64,000 bases of DNA from Adiantum capillus-veneris (GCA_014529385.2 CM043947.1:128184891-128248890), one strand, 5' to 3'. Counted from the stretch's first letter, positions 37,490 through 49,829 are shown. The notes: generated from the letters alone by a model not told the origin. Numbers and translations: made by a program.

Positions 37490-40150
37490 GGGCTTAAGAG
37501 ATTTTCCTTGGTTCAAGTAGACTTAGTCCACTGTGTTCAAGTGCTTTGGTTAGGGAAAAGTCGAAACTATGTCCAAAACCGCAACCGTTTTCTCACAATT
37601 CTCGTAAATTGTCGCTTTTAGAAACCCCTAACTTGTGGATGTATTTTGAGGCCTCAAACGACGTTTTTTTCAAAGTTGACCTAATAGGTTGTTGTAGTTC
37701 AAGTTTTGCTCTAAGATCTGTAGAGTCGCTCTCAGGCTACGTTTTGATATAAAAAATTTTCCGATCCGATACCGTTTGTGAAAGTGATGGCCAAAATAGT
37801 GAAATGCAGTTTAGACTGGTCAAAATGAGTCCAAATTCAATTTTGAAAGAAGATTTGGGATCTCTGTGACACTGTGAACACTTCTGTATGGTCAAAAGTA
37901 CAGTTGGACCCTAAAACTGGCCTAGAGACATCCTACGCGTAGGATGTCTATATGCTCAGAATTTAACAAAATTTGGTCCAGAGACTCCCCTTAAGTCCAG
38001 CAACGCAATGGTATGCTCAGAATTTCATTTGGACCTAAAAATGGCCTTGAGACATCCTACGCGTAGGATGTCTTTGCTCAGAATGACTTGAAATTTTCAC
38101 CCCAGCTTCTGTGGTGTGCTCATAGGTTGATTTGGAGTCCTAAATCAAGCTGGAGACATCCTACGTGTAGGATGTCTAACTGCTCAGATTTTGTCCAAAC
38201 TTGATCCCAAGATTCTCCTAGTACTCAACAACCCAATGGTATGCTCAAAATTTCATTTGGATGCCAATAGGTCAAGATTTAGGCTGCAAGAGCTTCTAGT
38301 GCACTCCAAGAGTAGGATGTCTGACAATTCTTGTCTTTGCTTGGTAAATAGGCCAAACAAGGTCCAAATTCACTTTTAAAAAAAAGTTCTGGAATCCTTG
38401 TGACACTTAGAACCTCCCTATATGGCCAAAGTAGAATTTTGACCACTTTATGACCCTGGAGACATCCTACGCGTAGGATGTCTTTTTGCTCTGTTTCAGC
38501 TCAAACTTGCACTGTAGCTTCCCCTTGATGTGCTAAGCTCACAGCTATTTTTACTTTTTGATTCTGACACCTATAGGTTGGTCAAATGATCAAGAATCTG
38601 TTCCAAAATCCTGATGTTTGTTCTGATGAATTCCCAAGTCAAATCAACTCCAAATTGGACCAAATTTTCCTAGGAGGCTTGCCTAAGACTATATGACAGC
38701 ATGGTATGGTCACAATAGAATTTTGGTTTCAAAATTATGCAGTAGACATCCTACGCATAGGATGTCTTTTTGCTCAGAATGAACCCAAATTTTAACCACA
38801 GACTCTCCTTAAGGTGCTGATCATTGTAGTATGCTCAGAATTTTGTTTAGAGTCCAAAATCACACAGAAGACATCCTACGCATAGGATGTCTTTTTGGCC
38901 TGTTTGACCCCAGACTTGTCCCAAAGCTTCCCCTTGATGTCAGTAACCCAGTGGTATGCCTAGATTTTGGTTTGGATGTCAAAAGACCCCAAAACTAGCT
39001 ATCCTTGCCTTTTTCAGTCAAAAATGGTAAAGTCTGTTTAATCTTCCCTTTCACTGGCTCAATTGAGATGAAATTTATCACATGCACTTAATACAACATT
39101 TAGAACATGCCTATGGAGTCATCCTATGGTTTGGACTCAAAATTAGGCCTTGGACACAATTTGGGTAGGATGTCTGGCAATTCTCGTCTTTTGGCTTTGA
39201 TCTGTCAAAATTTGGTCAAATTTCCACTTTTCAAGTGAAAATAGGGTAAAACCTACCTTCTAAACACACTGGTCAACTCAGAATTTCAAAATTTCCACCA
39301 GATCACCCTGTAGACATTCTACGCATAGGATGTCTACTGCTGATTTTTTGAGACTGAAGTGTCCCTGATGCTTCCTTATACTCTCAGCAAGTGGCAAGTA
39401 TGCTTCACAATTGCAAAAACATGCAAAAATCACTCAATTTAAGCATTTTTTGAAATTTTACGTTTTCTAACTCCGCCTTTTGGCTTTTGGTCAACAAAAA
39501 TAGGGAAAAACACCCAAGTCAATATGTTACTAGGGTAAAACCTACCCTCAAAACCCACTGGTGCAATCAAAATTTTCAAATTTGGTCTCCAGAACCCCCT
39601 TGAGACATCCTACGCGTAGGATGTCTATGTTTACAGAATTGCAGGTTTTCTTCACAGAACTCTTGCAAATGCTCTTTTATATGCACAACATCAGTCAGTC
39701 ATACAAAAATATCCACAAAAGCTTGTTTAATGCATTTTTACCCTCAAAAGCACACTTTTCCGTGATTTCAAATGCAATCAATCACTTTAGCAAATAATTC
39801 AGTGTTGAATAGCTCTAGATCAGAATCATATCACTTACCTAAAGCTACTCCAACAAATCATATGGGGTTTTGCATCAATGAGTAGAAAAACGCTTCACTA
39901 CCACACACGAACTAGTAAACGCTTTTATCACCTCACAAATCACTCGACCACCAACAACTACTCTAATCCACAGATCCTAACTAAACCTATCTAGTCGCAG
40001 ACCCTCGGCAAGACACGCGCTTCCTGGCTATCCACTTGATCGCGGAATATCCTCTTTTGGATCCACTTGAGAAAAACGCTTTCTTTAGCCGAAACTAAAT
40101 CAAGCAACCATCACACGAGTGTTAGTAGGAAACCTACTTAGGTCCTTGTG
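37490..40150 (-). repeat. Element A leader with palindromic satellite
   Basis: 2.7 kb between primer site and polyprotein start. It contains a 24-bp perfect palindrome (AGACATCCTACG plus its reverse complement) at 37926, 38050, 38460 and 39603, near-perfect copies at 38154, 38744, 38870 and 39312, and half copies near 38299 and 39160. Surrounding phrases also repeat (CTCAGAATTT, GGTCCAAATT, CTCCCCTTAAG). Most changes in the palindrome are at its central CG steps (CGCG to CGCA or CGTG), as expected from methyl-C decay. No ORF was recognised. Confidence 0.85.
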
Positions 40151-40169
40151 TCCCCGACAGCGGTGCCAA
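40151..40169 (-). other. Element A primer-binding site
   Basis: Minus-strand TTGGCACCGCTGTCGGGGA directly follows the LTR end. It differs by a few bases from the TTGGCGCCGTTGCCGGGGA site used by many plant gypsy elements, which pairs with tRNA-Asp. Confidence 0.85.
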
Positions 40170-41132
40170 TGTTGGACGGGGGTGACTCACACACCCATGA
40201 AGTGCATGCAAACACTACCTAGATCAACATAATGTCAATCGAGGACACATATGACACACGGAGGAAATCTCTTTAGCTTGTCAGGTTGAGACTATCCTAC
40301 ACATACAACACTCTGGAAGGCCAACTATAGCACAATCAAGAACCTCACTGCTCTCAACTACACCACCTAGCCACATACACACATACAGAAGGTAACTCAC
40401 CTAATCATGCCAAATTCATACGAAACTTAAGGAACACCATCCCCTCACTAGGATACACCTGTCACTAGGATACACCTGTCCCTAAGCTTCTACACTCAAA
40501 ACCCTCACTCTAAACCCATCTGCGGAAAACGCGTAGGAACAGAGCTGAATTTTGAAAGTGCCTGAAACTGAAATTTATGAGTACCTATGCGTAGATTATG
40601 TCGCCACGATTCTATAGACTACTAGCACGCAGAAAACAGACATCGTTTGATACACTTACAGCCACAAATAGCTTGTAGATGCGTCGGCGTGTGCGCTTCG
40701 TGTCGCGTGGAATGCTTGGCGTTGTCATGTAGCTCTCCTCGAGCCTACAGCAATGGTGCAGTCGGATCTCCAATGTGTTGAGAGAGCTGGGCGTAGCAAG
40801 AGGATGAAGCTCATGCTCACTCTCGTTCTCTCTCACACACAGTAGATGGCAGCGCTAAAGTTTGATTATGATTAAAGTCTCCTTTACAAAATGACCTAGG
40901 TTCCTTATATACTAAGGCTACCTTAGGTTTAACCAAAAATGGGGTTGAAAGGGTCAAATGGCTTTGTATTTACAATCTAGAAGTGCCATTGCACCCCGGC
41001 TTCTGAAACTAGAATAACTACTCATTATAAATGATGTTTATAGCCATAATCCGCAGCATTTCATAACTCACAAAAGATAATACTTTGGTATGAAACTTGA
41101 GTTATGTTGTGTTGTTGACCCGGCGGTCAACA
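40170..41132 (-). repeat. Element A 5' LTR
   Basis: 963 bp, TGTTGGACGG...CGGTCAACA; partner of 29165-30111. Confidence 0.92.
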
Positions 41133-41279
41133 ATAGGACAATCATGTTTTTTCAAATGTGTGGGCCACCATCATGAACTATACAAAGTGTATACTTGGAC
41201 TTTGAAAAAATGAATCGTAATATTTTTAAAATCTCTAAAAGTTAAGCTTAGTGTTACGTTCAGGTAGTGGTGTAGTCAC

Positions 41280-41570
41280 GAAGCATGGAGGGAAGCATAG
41301 CACAGGGGCCACACGTCAGAGAGAGGGAGGAAAGTGATTGCAATCTGCAAGCAGGTCTACAGTCAGAGGCCAGTAGTCAGCCCAAGTGGAGGATAGCTCA
41401 TCATTGGAGCCAGCTACCTTCGATAGCAATCCTGATAGTACTTCACCGAGAAGGAATTTGCGGGGCAAAGGTTTTGTTTCTTCTCCTCCGCCCTGCAAAA
41501 TATTGAATGCTTCTAATTCCCAAGGATCCCCAATGTCAAACTACATGCATGCAGGGAAGGGGAAGTAGGA
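41280..41570 (+). other. Possible 5' exon of the NLI-3 locus
   Basis: Two overlapping frames have exon-like composition: 41285-41400 (MEGSIAQGPHVREREESDCN) and 41386-41568 (EDSSSLEPATFDSNPDSTSP). They may be one coding stretch with a frameshift. There is no domain, so support is weak. Confidence 0.3.
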
Positions 41571-41578
41571 CTCAGGTA

Positions 41579-41730
<152 letters not shown>

Positions 41731-42048
41731 AATGAGGGGGCCACATTTGGAAGCTGTAAATCAAGCAAAGCATGAAATATTTCTCTAGCATACCCCGACT
41801 ACTAATCTGTTAGTGAATCCTCTCACCCGTGAGAAAATTGTGTTGCTACGCATATGCTGCAATCAACACAAAGGACTATGCATTCAACTACAACGATGCC
41901 CATCCCTCAAGTCAGAAAACAGAGGAGGGCTCCGTGGAAACAAAGGATGATTGCACTAGCCAAGTAGCTCCATATGTTCTTTCTCCTACTAGGGCAACAC
42001 CTCTCTCTATTCACAGCTCTCAAAAATCGACTGTAGGATTCTAAACAG

Positions 42049-42808
42049 CAGCTCAATAATGCGGGTCAGGAGCTTGAAGCAACAAGGGTTCTGAAAGAAA
42101 GCCATGATATGCTCATCCCTGTAGTACTTGCTATGAGACATAAGCTTCATGATACTGAGAATGAATTGTGGTGTTTAGGCCTCACTCATAGTGTGGATGC
42201 AAGGAGAGAAATAAAGCTCAAGGTAAAGATCGAGACACAGAAGGAGACACTGAATGGTTTGGGGTTTCCTCACAGTGAGGACACCCCCACTGCTGTTGAT
42301 ATTGACATAACCTGTCTTCATGTAAGTGCCGATGGTTTTTGTGATTGAACCTTATGTTTTGAACATGTGCACAACTATCCTATGTACTTACAATGCCTTT
42401 GTTTTGATTGGTTTGTAGATTAATGTGGAGGTGCAGGAATCAAAAGTGAATGCTTGTGATAGTCAACTACATCTGCTCATGCATATAAGTAGGATGATAC
42501 AAGGCTCCTTCATCCCCACTTCCCTATGCAAGATAGCTAGGGATACTTTTATAGAGTGTATAGGAGGGGTACGCGATGGGACAACAGGCAATGAGTGTAC
42601 TGGATGTGGTTTGCCACTAGAAGTACACGAAATCAGTGCAATGGTCAAAATTCCATGTGAGCATACCTATCACCTAATCTGCTTTGTTGCTACATGCTCC
42701 TTGGGGACCAATGTAGAGCTTCCACCTTCCAGCAAAGGATACCAGCTGAATGGTGTGGCAAGGTCACAAGTCAAGGACCTCCAATCACACAGAGTTCTAG
42801 TAAGATAA
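42049..42808 (+). CDS. Two-exon zinc-binding (RING-like) protein fragment
   Basis: Exon a (42049-42321) encodes a Glu/Leu-rich stretch (QLNNAGQELEATRVLKESHD, HKLHDTENELWCLGL) that looks like a coiled coil. It ends CTTCAT|GTAAGT. A 97-bp intron (42322-42418) ends TTTGTAG, and exon b continues in phase 0. Exon b carries ECTGCGLPLE, then IPCEHTYHLICFVATC: a CxxC...CxHxxHxxC pattern like a RING or related zinc finger, which in plants often marks E3 ubiquitin ligases. The frame ends TAA at 42808, but CTA|GTAAGA at 42802 could be a donor. It lies on the same strand as NLI-3 and may be its 5' part; phases to the 45241 acceptor do not fit that donor directly. Confidence 0.5.
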
Positions 42809-42838
42809 TGTGTGATATATTCCTACACTAGCCCTGTG

Positions 42839-44460
42839 TATGCTAGTTAGCATAGAAGGTATGCTAGCTAGCTTAGTGGGTATGGTGTCAAGCATATTGT
42901 GTTTGATAGTTGTCAAAACTAGTTATGCTACTTAACATAGAAGGTATGCTAGTTAGCTTAGTGGGTATGGTGTCTAGCATATTGTGTATGATGGTAGTTG
43001 TCAAACCTAGTTATGCTAGTTAGCATACTATGAGATATAGCTAGCATACATTGTCATGGTGGTAAGCATACTGTGTATGCTAGTTAGCACAGCTAGTTAT
43101 CCTAGCTAACATATTGTGAATACTAGTTGGCATTTTTGTATGCTAGCTAGCATACTCCGTATGCTACTAAGCATACCTTCTATGCTAGTTAACAAACTAT
43201 CCATGCTAACTAGCATAGATATTTTCCCAGCAATGAGACACAAAGTATACTAATCAGCATGTTAAATAAGCTAACTAGTGCATAGTGTGCTAACTAGCAA
43301 ACAAGCTATGCTAACTAGCATACCCTGTATGTTCGTTAGCACACACAATGTGCTAACTAACATACAAGGTATGCTAATTAGCATATTTAATATGTTAATT
43401 AGCATAACTTTTATGCTAATTAGAACACTGAGTATGATGGCTAGCATGCAAGTATGCTAATTAGAAAAAAGGTATGCTAATTAGCATGCATAAGCATACC
43501 TTTTTTTTATAGTTATCATACTTGCATGCTAGCCATCATACACAATGTTCTAATCTACATTAAAAAAGTATTCTAATTAGCATATTATATATGCTAATTA
43601 GCAACCTTGTTAGCTAGTTAGCACACATGGCTGTGTATAGCCATGTGTGCTAGCTAGCTAACAAGGTATTCTAATTAGCATATATAATATGCTAATTAGC
43701 ATAATTTTTATGCTAATTAGGACATTGTGTATGATGGCTAGCATGCAAGTATGGTAACTATAAAAGAAGGTATGATAATTAGCATACTAATTATGCTAAC
43801 TAGCATACCTTGTATGCTAGCTAGCATTTGGTGCGTGCTAACAAGCACTCAAACGTTAGTTAGCATACCTTCTTTGCTAGCTAGCATAATGTGTATGCTT
43901 GTTAGCATACCTCTATGCTAGCTAGCATACATTTTGAGCTAGCTAGCATAATTTGTATGCTAGTTAGTATACCTCTTTGTTAGTTATTGTAATGTGTATT
44001 TTAGTTAGCATGCACAATATGCTAACCAACAAAGATGGTATGCTAATTAGCAAAGACACTATGTTTATTAGCATAACTTATCCTCTAGCTAGCATACCAT
44101 CAATGCTAGCATACATTGTATGCTAATTAGCATACCATTTATGATAATTAACATAGCATGTATGTTAAGTAGCACACCACCAATAATAAGCATACCATTA
44201 GCATACACACAATTTTTCCTATTAACATTTTATGTATGCTAATTAGCATACATTCTCTGCTAGTTAGCATATACACTATATTCACACTACCTTGTTAGCA
44301 TATTTTGTATGCTAGTTCTCATATTGATCACGGTGGTTAGCACACTTTGTATACTAGTTATCATAGTTAGCATAGACATTATGAATGTCTATGCTAGACA
44401 CTTTGGAATACTAGTTATCATAGTTAGCATAGACATTATGAATGTCTACAGGATATAAAT
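42839..44460. repeat. ATGCTAATTAGCAT palindromic array, first block
   Basis: 1.6 kb densely packed with short palindromes of the type TATGCTAATTAGCATA, GCTAGCTAGC and GCTAACTAGC, mostly without a regular period. 42839-43040 is a tandem pair of about 130 bp. At the centre, 43490-43780 forms a long inverted repeat with arms near 145 bp around GTGTAT (43633-43638). At 44368-44396, TAGCATAGACATT and its complement flank ATG, and this block is repeated once. Confidence 0.9.
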
Positions 44461-45240
44461 GCCTACCATACATGGAATTCTACTTGTCACACTATGCATA
44501 CAAGCAATAATAATGGTATCGATGAAAATTAATGGGTGAACGGAATACACAGGTATCAATGATGCAGGATGAAAACCTGACAAGACACCTGCCAATCAAA
44601 GGAAAGAAGAGAAGCTCTATAATGATGAATCTAATGAGTTGGATAGATAGCATGAAAGGGCAGATGTAATGCCACAACATGGGATAGTGCACAAGACTAC
44701 TGCAAATGGTAAAGAAACAAATGATGACGATGAAGATTTTATCATGATTACTCATCCCAAACCCAAACCCCCTACAAATGATCAAGAATCGTCTCAGAGG
44801 AAACAATTAGGAGTGTGCAAGAGGAAGGTTTCAGGGCTGACAGTGGGCTTATGACTGCGCAAGATGCCGGTGATGATAGCTCCCTACAGGGTTTTGTAAA
44901 CAAAGTAAAATCAAAGAGAAAAGGTGGCCTGGAACGTATTCTGGAAGAACCTGGGGACGAAAAATGTGCTGCCTTTTCGAGCGGTCCTAGATGACAAACG
45001 AACGCAATAAAGGTGAAAAAGAAATCCATTCACTCATGTGCTTGCAAGAAATTATGCTAAATTTGTTCCCTTTTGTCTGCAAGTTATGTAGTGTTAGCAA
45101 GCTCCACACCCTGTGGCATGTATCTCTCTAGATATTTATAATGGAAAAACTCTTTTCAATATTATTTTACTATAGAACAGTTAAATCATTTTTGCTTGTC
45201 CTTTATGATTTCTTTATTTGATACCATTTCTGTGTCACAG
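44461..45240 (+). other. NLI-3 upstream region with coding-like remnants
   Basis: 44669-44854 (GKETNDDDEDFIMITHPKPK) and, in another frame, 44808-44993 (SVQEEGFRADSGLMTAQDAG, KVKSKRKGGLERILEEPGDE) have exon-like charged composition. The segment ends in a T-rich tract and TGTGTCACAG (to 45240), a 3' splice site before the NLI-3 domain. Confidence 0.4.
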
Positions 45241-46410
45241 GGCAAGAGAAATTGCAGTTAGTTGCCCTGCATGATTTGAATTATGCCATGGCATGCAAAA
45301 CCATACGAAAGCGGCATATTGCCAAGGCTAGACAACTACAAAAAGAAAAAGGCGAGATTGATAAGCACCTAGCTAGCTATCTTAAACTCTTAACAAAAAT
45401 TAATGAGTACTTTAATTATATTCATCCCTTGAGGGAAGTTATTTTTGCTGAGTGGTATGCACCGCCAAACCCAATATGCGTGCCAAAGCCATTTCCAGAC
45501 GAGAGGCACACTTTGGTTCTTGATTTAAATGGCCTGCTTGTTCAAGTTGTATAGCCAATGCATGGTGATATTCCCCCTAAAAATGTAGGGGAATTGATAA
45601 AGTACAATGTGCAAGATAGGAGATATGTATTTTGTCGCAGAGACAGCCACAATTTTTTGGATTGGTGCCTCTGATCTTTCCATGTGTATATATGGAGCAC
45701 AAGCATGGCACCTAAAGTGAATGCAATATTAGAAACAATATTCAAAGAGCAGCGGGCTAAGATCAGAGGTGTTTTACATAGAGTCATTGTAGTGGCCAGC
45801 CTTGACATATATATAATAAGCCTCTATTCTTGAAGGATTTGAGATTGTTTTCAAGGAACTGCAACTTTGGGCCCCAAAATAGTCTAATTATTGACGATAG
45901 TATGTGCAAAGTGTGCCAAAACCCCGAAGGAAGTTCGCTTGCTACTTCTAAGATAGAGGACCAGACCAAAGAACAACGACAAAACTTCCTGATATATACT
46001 TTCAGCAGAGCTGGCTATTCCTATGGCTGCAATCAGAGGATCATGCAACGTATACAATTGAAAATGCGTTTGATACTACCCCAATTTTTTTTTCACAACA
46101 AGTGATCAGGAAGATGGAATAAAAAATGCACCGGTGCAACGAGGCCCAGCGTAATGAATCCATTCGTAGGAGACAAAGGGAGGCTGATGAAGAAGCTGAA
46201 AGACATAAGAGAGAGGCTACAAAGGGAAAAATTAGAAAAGCAAGAGCAAGAAGAAGAATAAAGAGATTTGCAAGAACCAAAAGCTCAGCAAGAAGATGAA
46301 AGAGAGCAAGACCCAAAAGCTCAGCAAACAAAGAAGCAAACAAACAGTGGGCAAAAGCGAGTGACAAGCGTGCAAAACCACGATCTTATCCAGAGTAGTA
46401 GGAGGCTCTC
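45241..46410 (+). pseudogene. NLI-3: broken FCP1/NLI-interacting-factor-like copy
   Basis: After the acceptor, 45252-45554 is open and reads a basic helix (KTIRKRHIAKARQLQKEKGE), PFPDERHTLVLDLNGLLVQV (motif I, DLNG as in NLI-1), then TAG. Beyond the stop, motif II is IWSTSMAPKVNAIL (about 45690) and motif III is NSLIIDDSMCKVCQNPEG (about 45876), interrupted by TGA, TAG and at least one frameshift. The 3' end (46130-46400) reads as a coiled-coil tail (RLQREKLEKQEQEEE, stop, RDLQEPKAQQEDEREQ). All HAD motifs remain recognisable, so loss is fairly recent. It resembles NLI-1 more than NLI-2. Confidence 0.75.
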
Positions 46411-46589
46411 TGCAGTTTTGTAACACTATGAGGGAAATTTGTAAATTGACTTTCCAATGTTTGTAACTATTCCGACATTCACTTCAGATAGTAATGATCA
46501 GATCCTGTACTATTCTTTTTTTGAAGACAATAGAGAGTGTATTGTTGGCATCTTGTAAACATTGAATTTGTATACATTCTCGTTGGAAC

Positions 46590-48010
46590 TCAGCAATGGT
46601 ATGCTAATTAGCGTAATGTTTATGCTAGCTAGCAGACTGTTTATGCTAACACAGCCAAAACAGTATGCTAATTAGCATACCATGTATGCTAATTAGCATA
46701 CTCACAGTAGCTAATTAGAATACATTCTAATTAGCATACTGAGCATTTTTGTTTGTGCTAACTTCCACTCACATCACACCATAGTATGCTAATTAGCATA
46801 TATAGTATACAGGAAGTTGCCATGTTTTCTCCTTGAAACCAGCAATGGTATGCTAATCAGTATATTGTCTATATGCTAATTAGCATTCCTTCAATTAGCA
46901 TACTATGGATTTTTGTTTTTGCTAGCTTCCACTCATAGCATAGTATGCTAATTAGCATACATGATATGCTTATTAGCATACACAGTATATAGAGAGCTGT
47001 TATCTCTTCTCCTTAAAACCAGCAAAGGTTTGCTAATTAGCATATCTTCAATTGGCACAGTGTACATTTTTTTGTGTGCTAACTTCCACTCAGTATAGTA
47101 TGCTAATTAGCATACACAGTATACACAAATCTGCCATCCCTTCTCCTTGAAACCAACAAACCTGTGCTAATTAGCATACTGGTTATTCCAATTAACTATG
47201 CTAATTAGCATACCCACAGAATGCAAATTGGCATAAACAATATGCTAATTAGGATACACAGGATGCATAGACCTGTCATCTCTTCTCCTTGAAACCAATA
47301 AAGATATGCTTGTTAGCATATTGTTTATGCCAACTTGCAAAAACAGTATGCTTATTAGCATACATAGTATGCTAATTAGCATACTGTTCATTTCTGTTTG
47401 TGCTAACTTTCACTCACAGCATAGTATACCACACAGTATACAGAAAGCCGTCATCTCTTCTCCTTAGAACCAGCAAAGGTATGCTGATTAGCATACTGTT
47501 TATGCCATCTGGCATAAACAATATGCTAATTAGAGTACACAGAGAACTAAAAGTTGCCATCTCTTCTCCTTGAAACCAGCAAATGTATGCTAATTAACAT
47601 ACACAATATACAGAAAGCTGTCATCTCTTCTTTCCTAAACTAGCAAGGATATGCTAATTAGCATACTGTTTATGCCAGTTGGCATAAACAAATTAGCATT
47701 CCACTCACAACATAGTATACTAATCAGCATACACAGTATACAAAAAGCTGCCATCTCTTCTCCTTGAAAACTAGCAAAGTTATGCTAATTAGCGTACTAT
47801 TTATGCTAACTAGCATATATAAGTTTATGCTAATCAGCATAAACAATATGTTAATTAGCATTAGCATACACAGTATACAAAAAACTGCCATCTCTTCTCC
47901 TTGAAAACCAGCAAAAGGTATGCTAATTAACATTGTGTATGCTCACTAGCATTAACAGTATTCTAAATAGCATACCATTTATGCTAACTAGCATACCCAC
48001 AGAACACAAT
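46590..48010. repeat. ATGCTAATTAGCAT array, second block with composite units
   Basis: Starts right after the NLI-3 3' end. About ten units share CTTCTCCTTGAAACCAGCAA followed by GGTATGCTAATTAGCATAC; the linker occurs near 46575, 46825, 47007, 47139, 47281, 47456, 47563, 47624, 47755 and 47893 (spacing 60-250 bp). GTATGCTAATTAGCATAC is a perfect 18-bp palindrome. A second inverted motif, TTTATGCCAACTGGCATAAA-like, also recurs. Confidence 0.9.
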
Positions 48011-48469
48011 TAGCATACCTTCTTATTATCATACTGTGCAAAACACTGGCCTTCTTTGTATACTTATTTGCCTTTCTTATAAGCTGGGTATGCCTTCTTT
48101 TGCAGATTCCATTTATATTTGTGGGGTACCTGCCCAAACCATATGGAGTCCTACTGTTATAAGCGTAAATTATAAGAGACCAAAGGAGGCAGACTTTGAG
48201 CTTGTTTGATCACCTATCTAGAGTTCTACATTTTCTTGATGAGCTTAGATCCTCTATGTTTAATGAGATAGGTTGTACAAATGATCTATCTTAACTGAGA
48301 CCCCCTCTATGATAGACACCAAAGCCATGTATACACAAAGCACACAAGAGACAGAAGATACCCGAGTTTTTGATAAAACTACATTCTCTCCAAGCAAGAA
48401 GTATATTGAAGATGTAGTGATTAAAACTTAAAAGCTGAAGGGCATGCTATTATAGATGCTTCATAGCTT
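48011..48469. other. Spacer without recognisable genes
   Basis: No coding similarity or repeats recognised. Confidence 0.4.
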
Positions 48470-49829
48470 TCTCGGTTGATTGTGTACACCTGCGGTCTCC
48501 TTGGGATGTGCTCCATGGGTATTTTGATACACGTACCAGATGTGAAAGTACGTGTACGATGGGTTGCTTGTGGTCTATCTTGAAGGTGTATGCATCTAAT
48601 TGCTCGTAATACAGACCTTGCACAACATATGATCCTGTATCAATTGCATTGTCCCACTCATCGAGCTACCCCTTCTCCACATTCTCCTTTGCTGCAACAC
48701 ACTTAACCAAGTAGAAATCCACATCCTCGATGTTGGTTGAAGCATCTGGATTTACAGCAAATGTGTCATCAGAACATAGAGTGCTACTCAACACATCATG
48801 ATGACCTTCGTATCTGAAGTCATCATAGGTGGCTGCTTTATCTTCTGGCTCAGAATTTGACACAGTCTCATCAAGTAATGGCAGTAGAGGATGATAATCC
48901 CAAGGCTGCATGTGAGGTTTATTGACGCAGCGGTTCCATCTTCCGTGCATGCATGCATAGCAGAAGCATGCCAAGGCTCTTTTTGCAAGGGTAGTTGGAT
49001 CCCCAGGGTTGTGACCATAAAAAGCATGTAGAGAGAGATTTTTTGCCACACTGGCACAACTCCACTTCACCTCTCTGTTCACTTCCCCCTCTTTAACCTC
49101 CTAGAACACACGGGCACATTCCCTTTCTTTTGAAGGATAGTGTGAAGGTGCTCCCTGCAATAGGTTTTCTTGGAAATAAGCAACCACATTAGCTGCAAAA
49201 CGCAAAATAGCTCCATTAGGTTCTAGCTATTCATGGGTCAAGGTTCTTTTCACAACTACTCCTACACCATCATGCTCTCCCTTGCCGTGCCCTGATCTAA
49301 AGAAGAACCAGCTCATCCCTATCTCTGTGAGGCCACCATATCTTGAAACAAACTAAAAAGGCATGTCTCCCTTGAACTGTGAGGCCGCACCAGCAGACCA
49401 CACCCAATGCTGCTTAGGAGTGACACCCTCTTGTTGTAACCAATCATGGTGTAGCATGAAGCAGTGTTGCACGAACAATGTTTCATGCACCTTGTCATAT
49501 GATATAAAGAAGTGGATGCCCTGTGGTAGTATGTTATGTGTACAAAAATGGTTACTTGACTAGAGTGCCAATGCATTGACTGAATCTCATTTTGTTCCTT
49601 GAAGGCATAATTCTCTGCAAAATCAACAACTGACATGACGACATCGTCAGGAAATCGAAGAAGGAAATCCTTGAATTGTTGTCCTTGCCATCAAGCCACA
49701 TAGTTATGAGTGATAAAGAGCTCCAACTTGGTCTTCAAGAGTTGAGGAAACTCCCAGCACTGCATTTCTTTGTGCAAAAGATCTTTTCCTTTGTTACTAT
49801 TTACATGCTTGTCTTGAGCTTGTACATAT
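48470..49829 (-). pseudogene. Transposase-like pseudogene (DFAENY...HGKG type)
   Basis: Minus-strand fragments in order: LLKTKLELFITHNYVA (about 49740), WQGQQFKDFLLRFPDD, VVDFAENYAFKEQNEIQSMH (49636 on), then in another frame YDKVHETLFVQHCFMLHHDW, KQHWVWSAGAASQFKGD and FFRSGHGKGEHDGVGVVVKR (about 49270), then a C-terminal region (49082-48666) with YDDFRYEGHHDVL and VDFYLVKCVAAKE. Conserved acidic residues (DFAEN, and the usual SDG and HDG) suggest a DDE-type nuclease, but I cannot name the superfamily. The D of SDG is Ala here. Four or more stops and frameshifts are present. Its 5' end is cut by the element C LTR. Confidence 0.6.

Noticed and set aside
37926-39626. CRISPR-like array of 24-bp palindromic repeats
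   Set aside because: Spacing is irregular, spacers resemble each other, and the context is a plant LTR element leader.
42839-48010. Centromeric or telomeric satellite
   Set aside because: There is no regular monomer of typical length and no telomere repeat, and the arrays flank a gene remnant.
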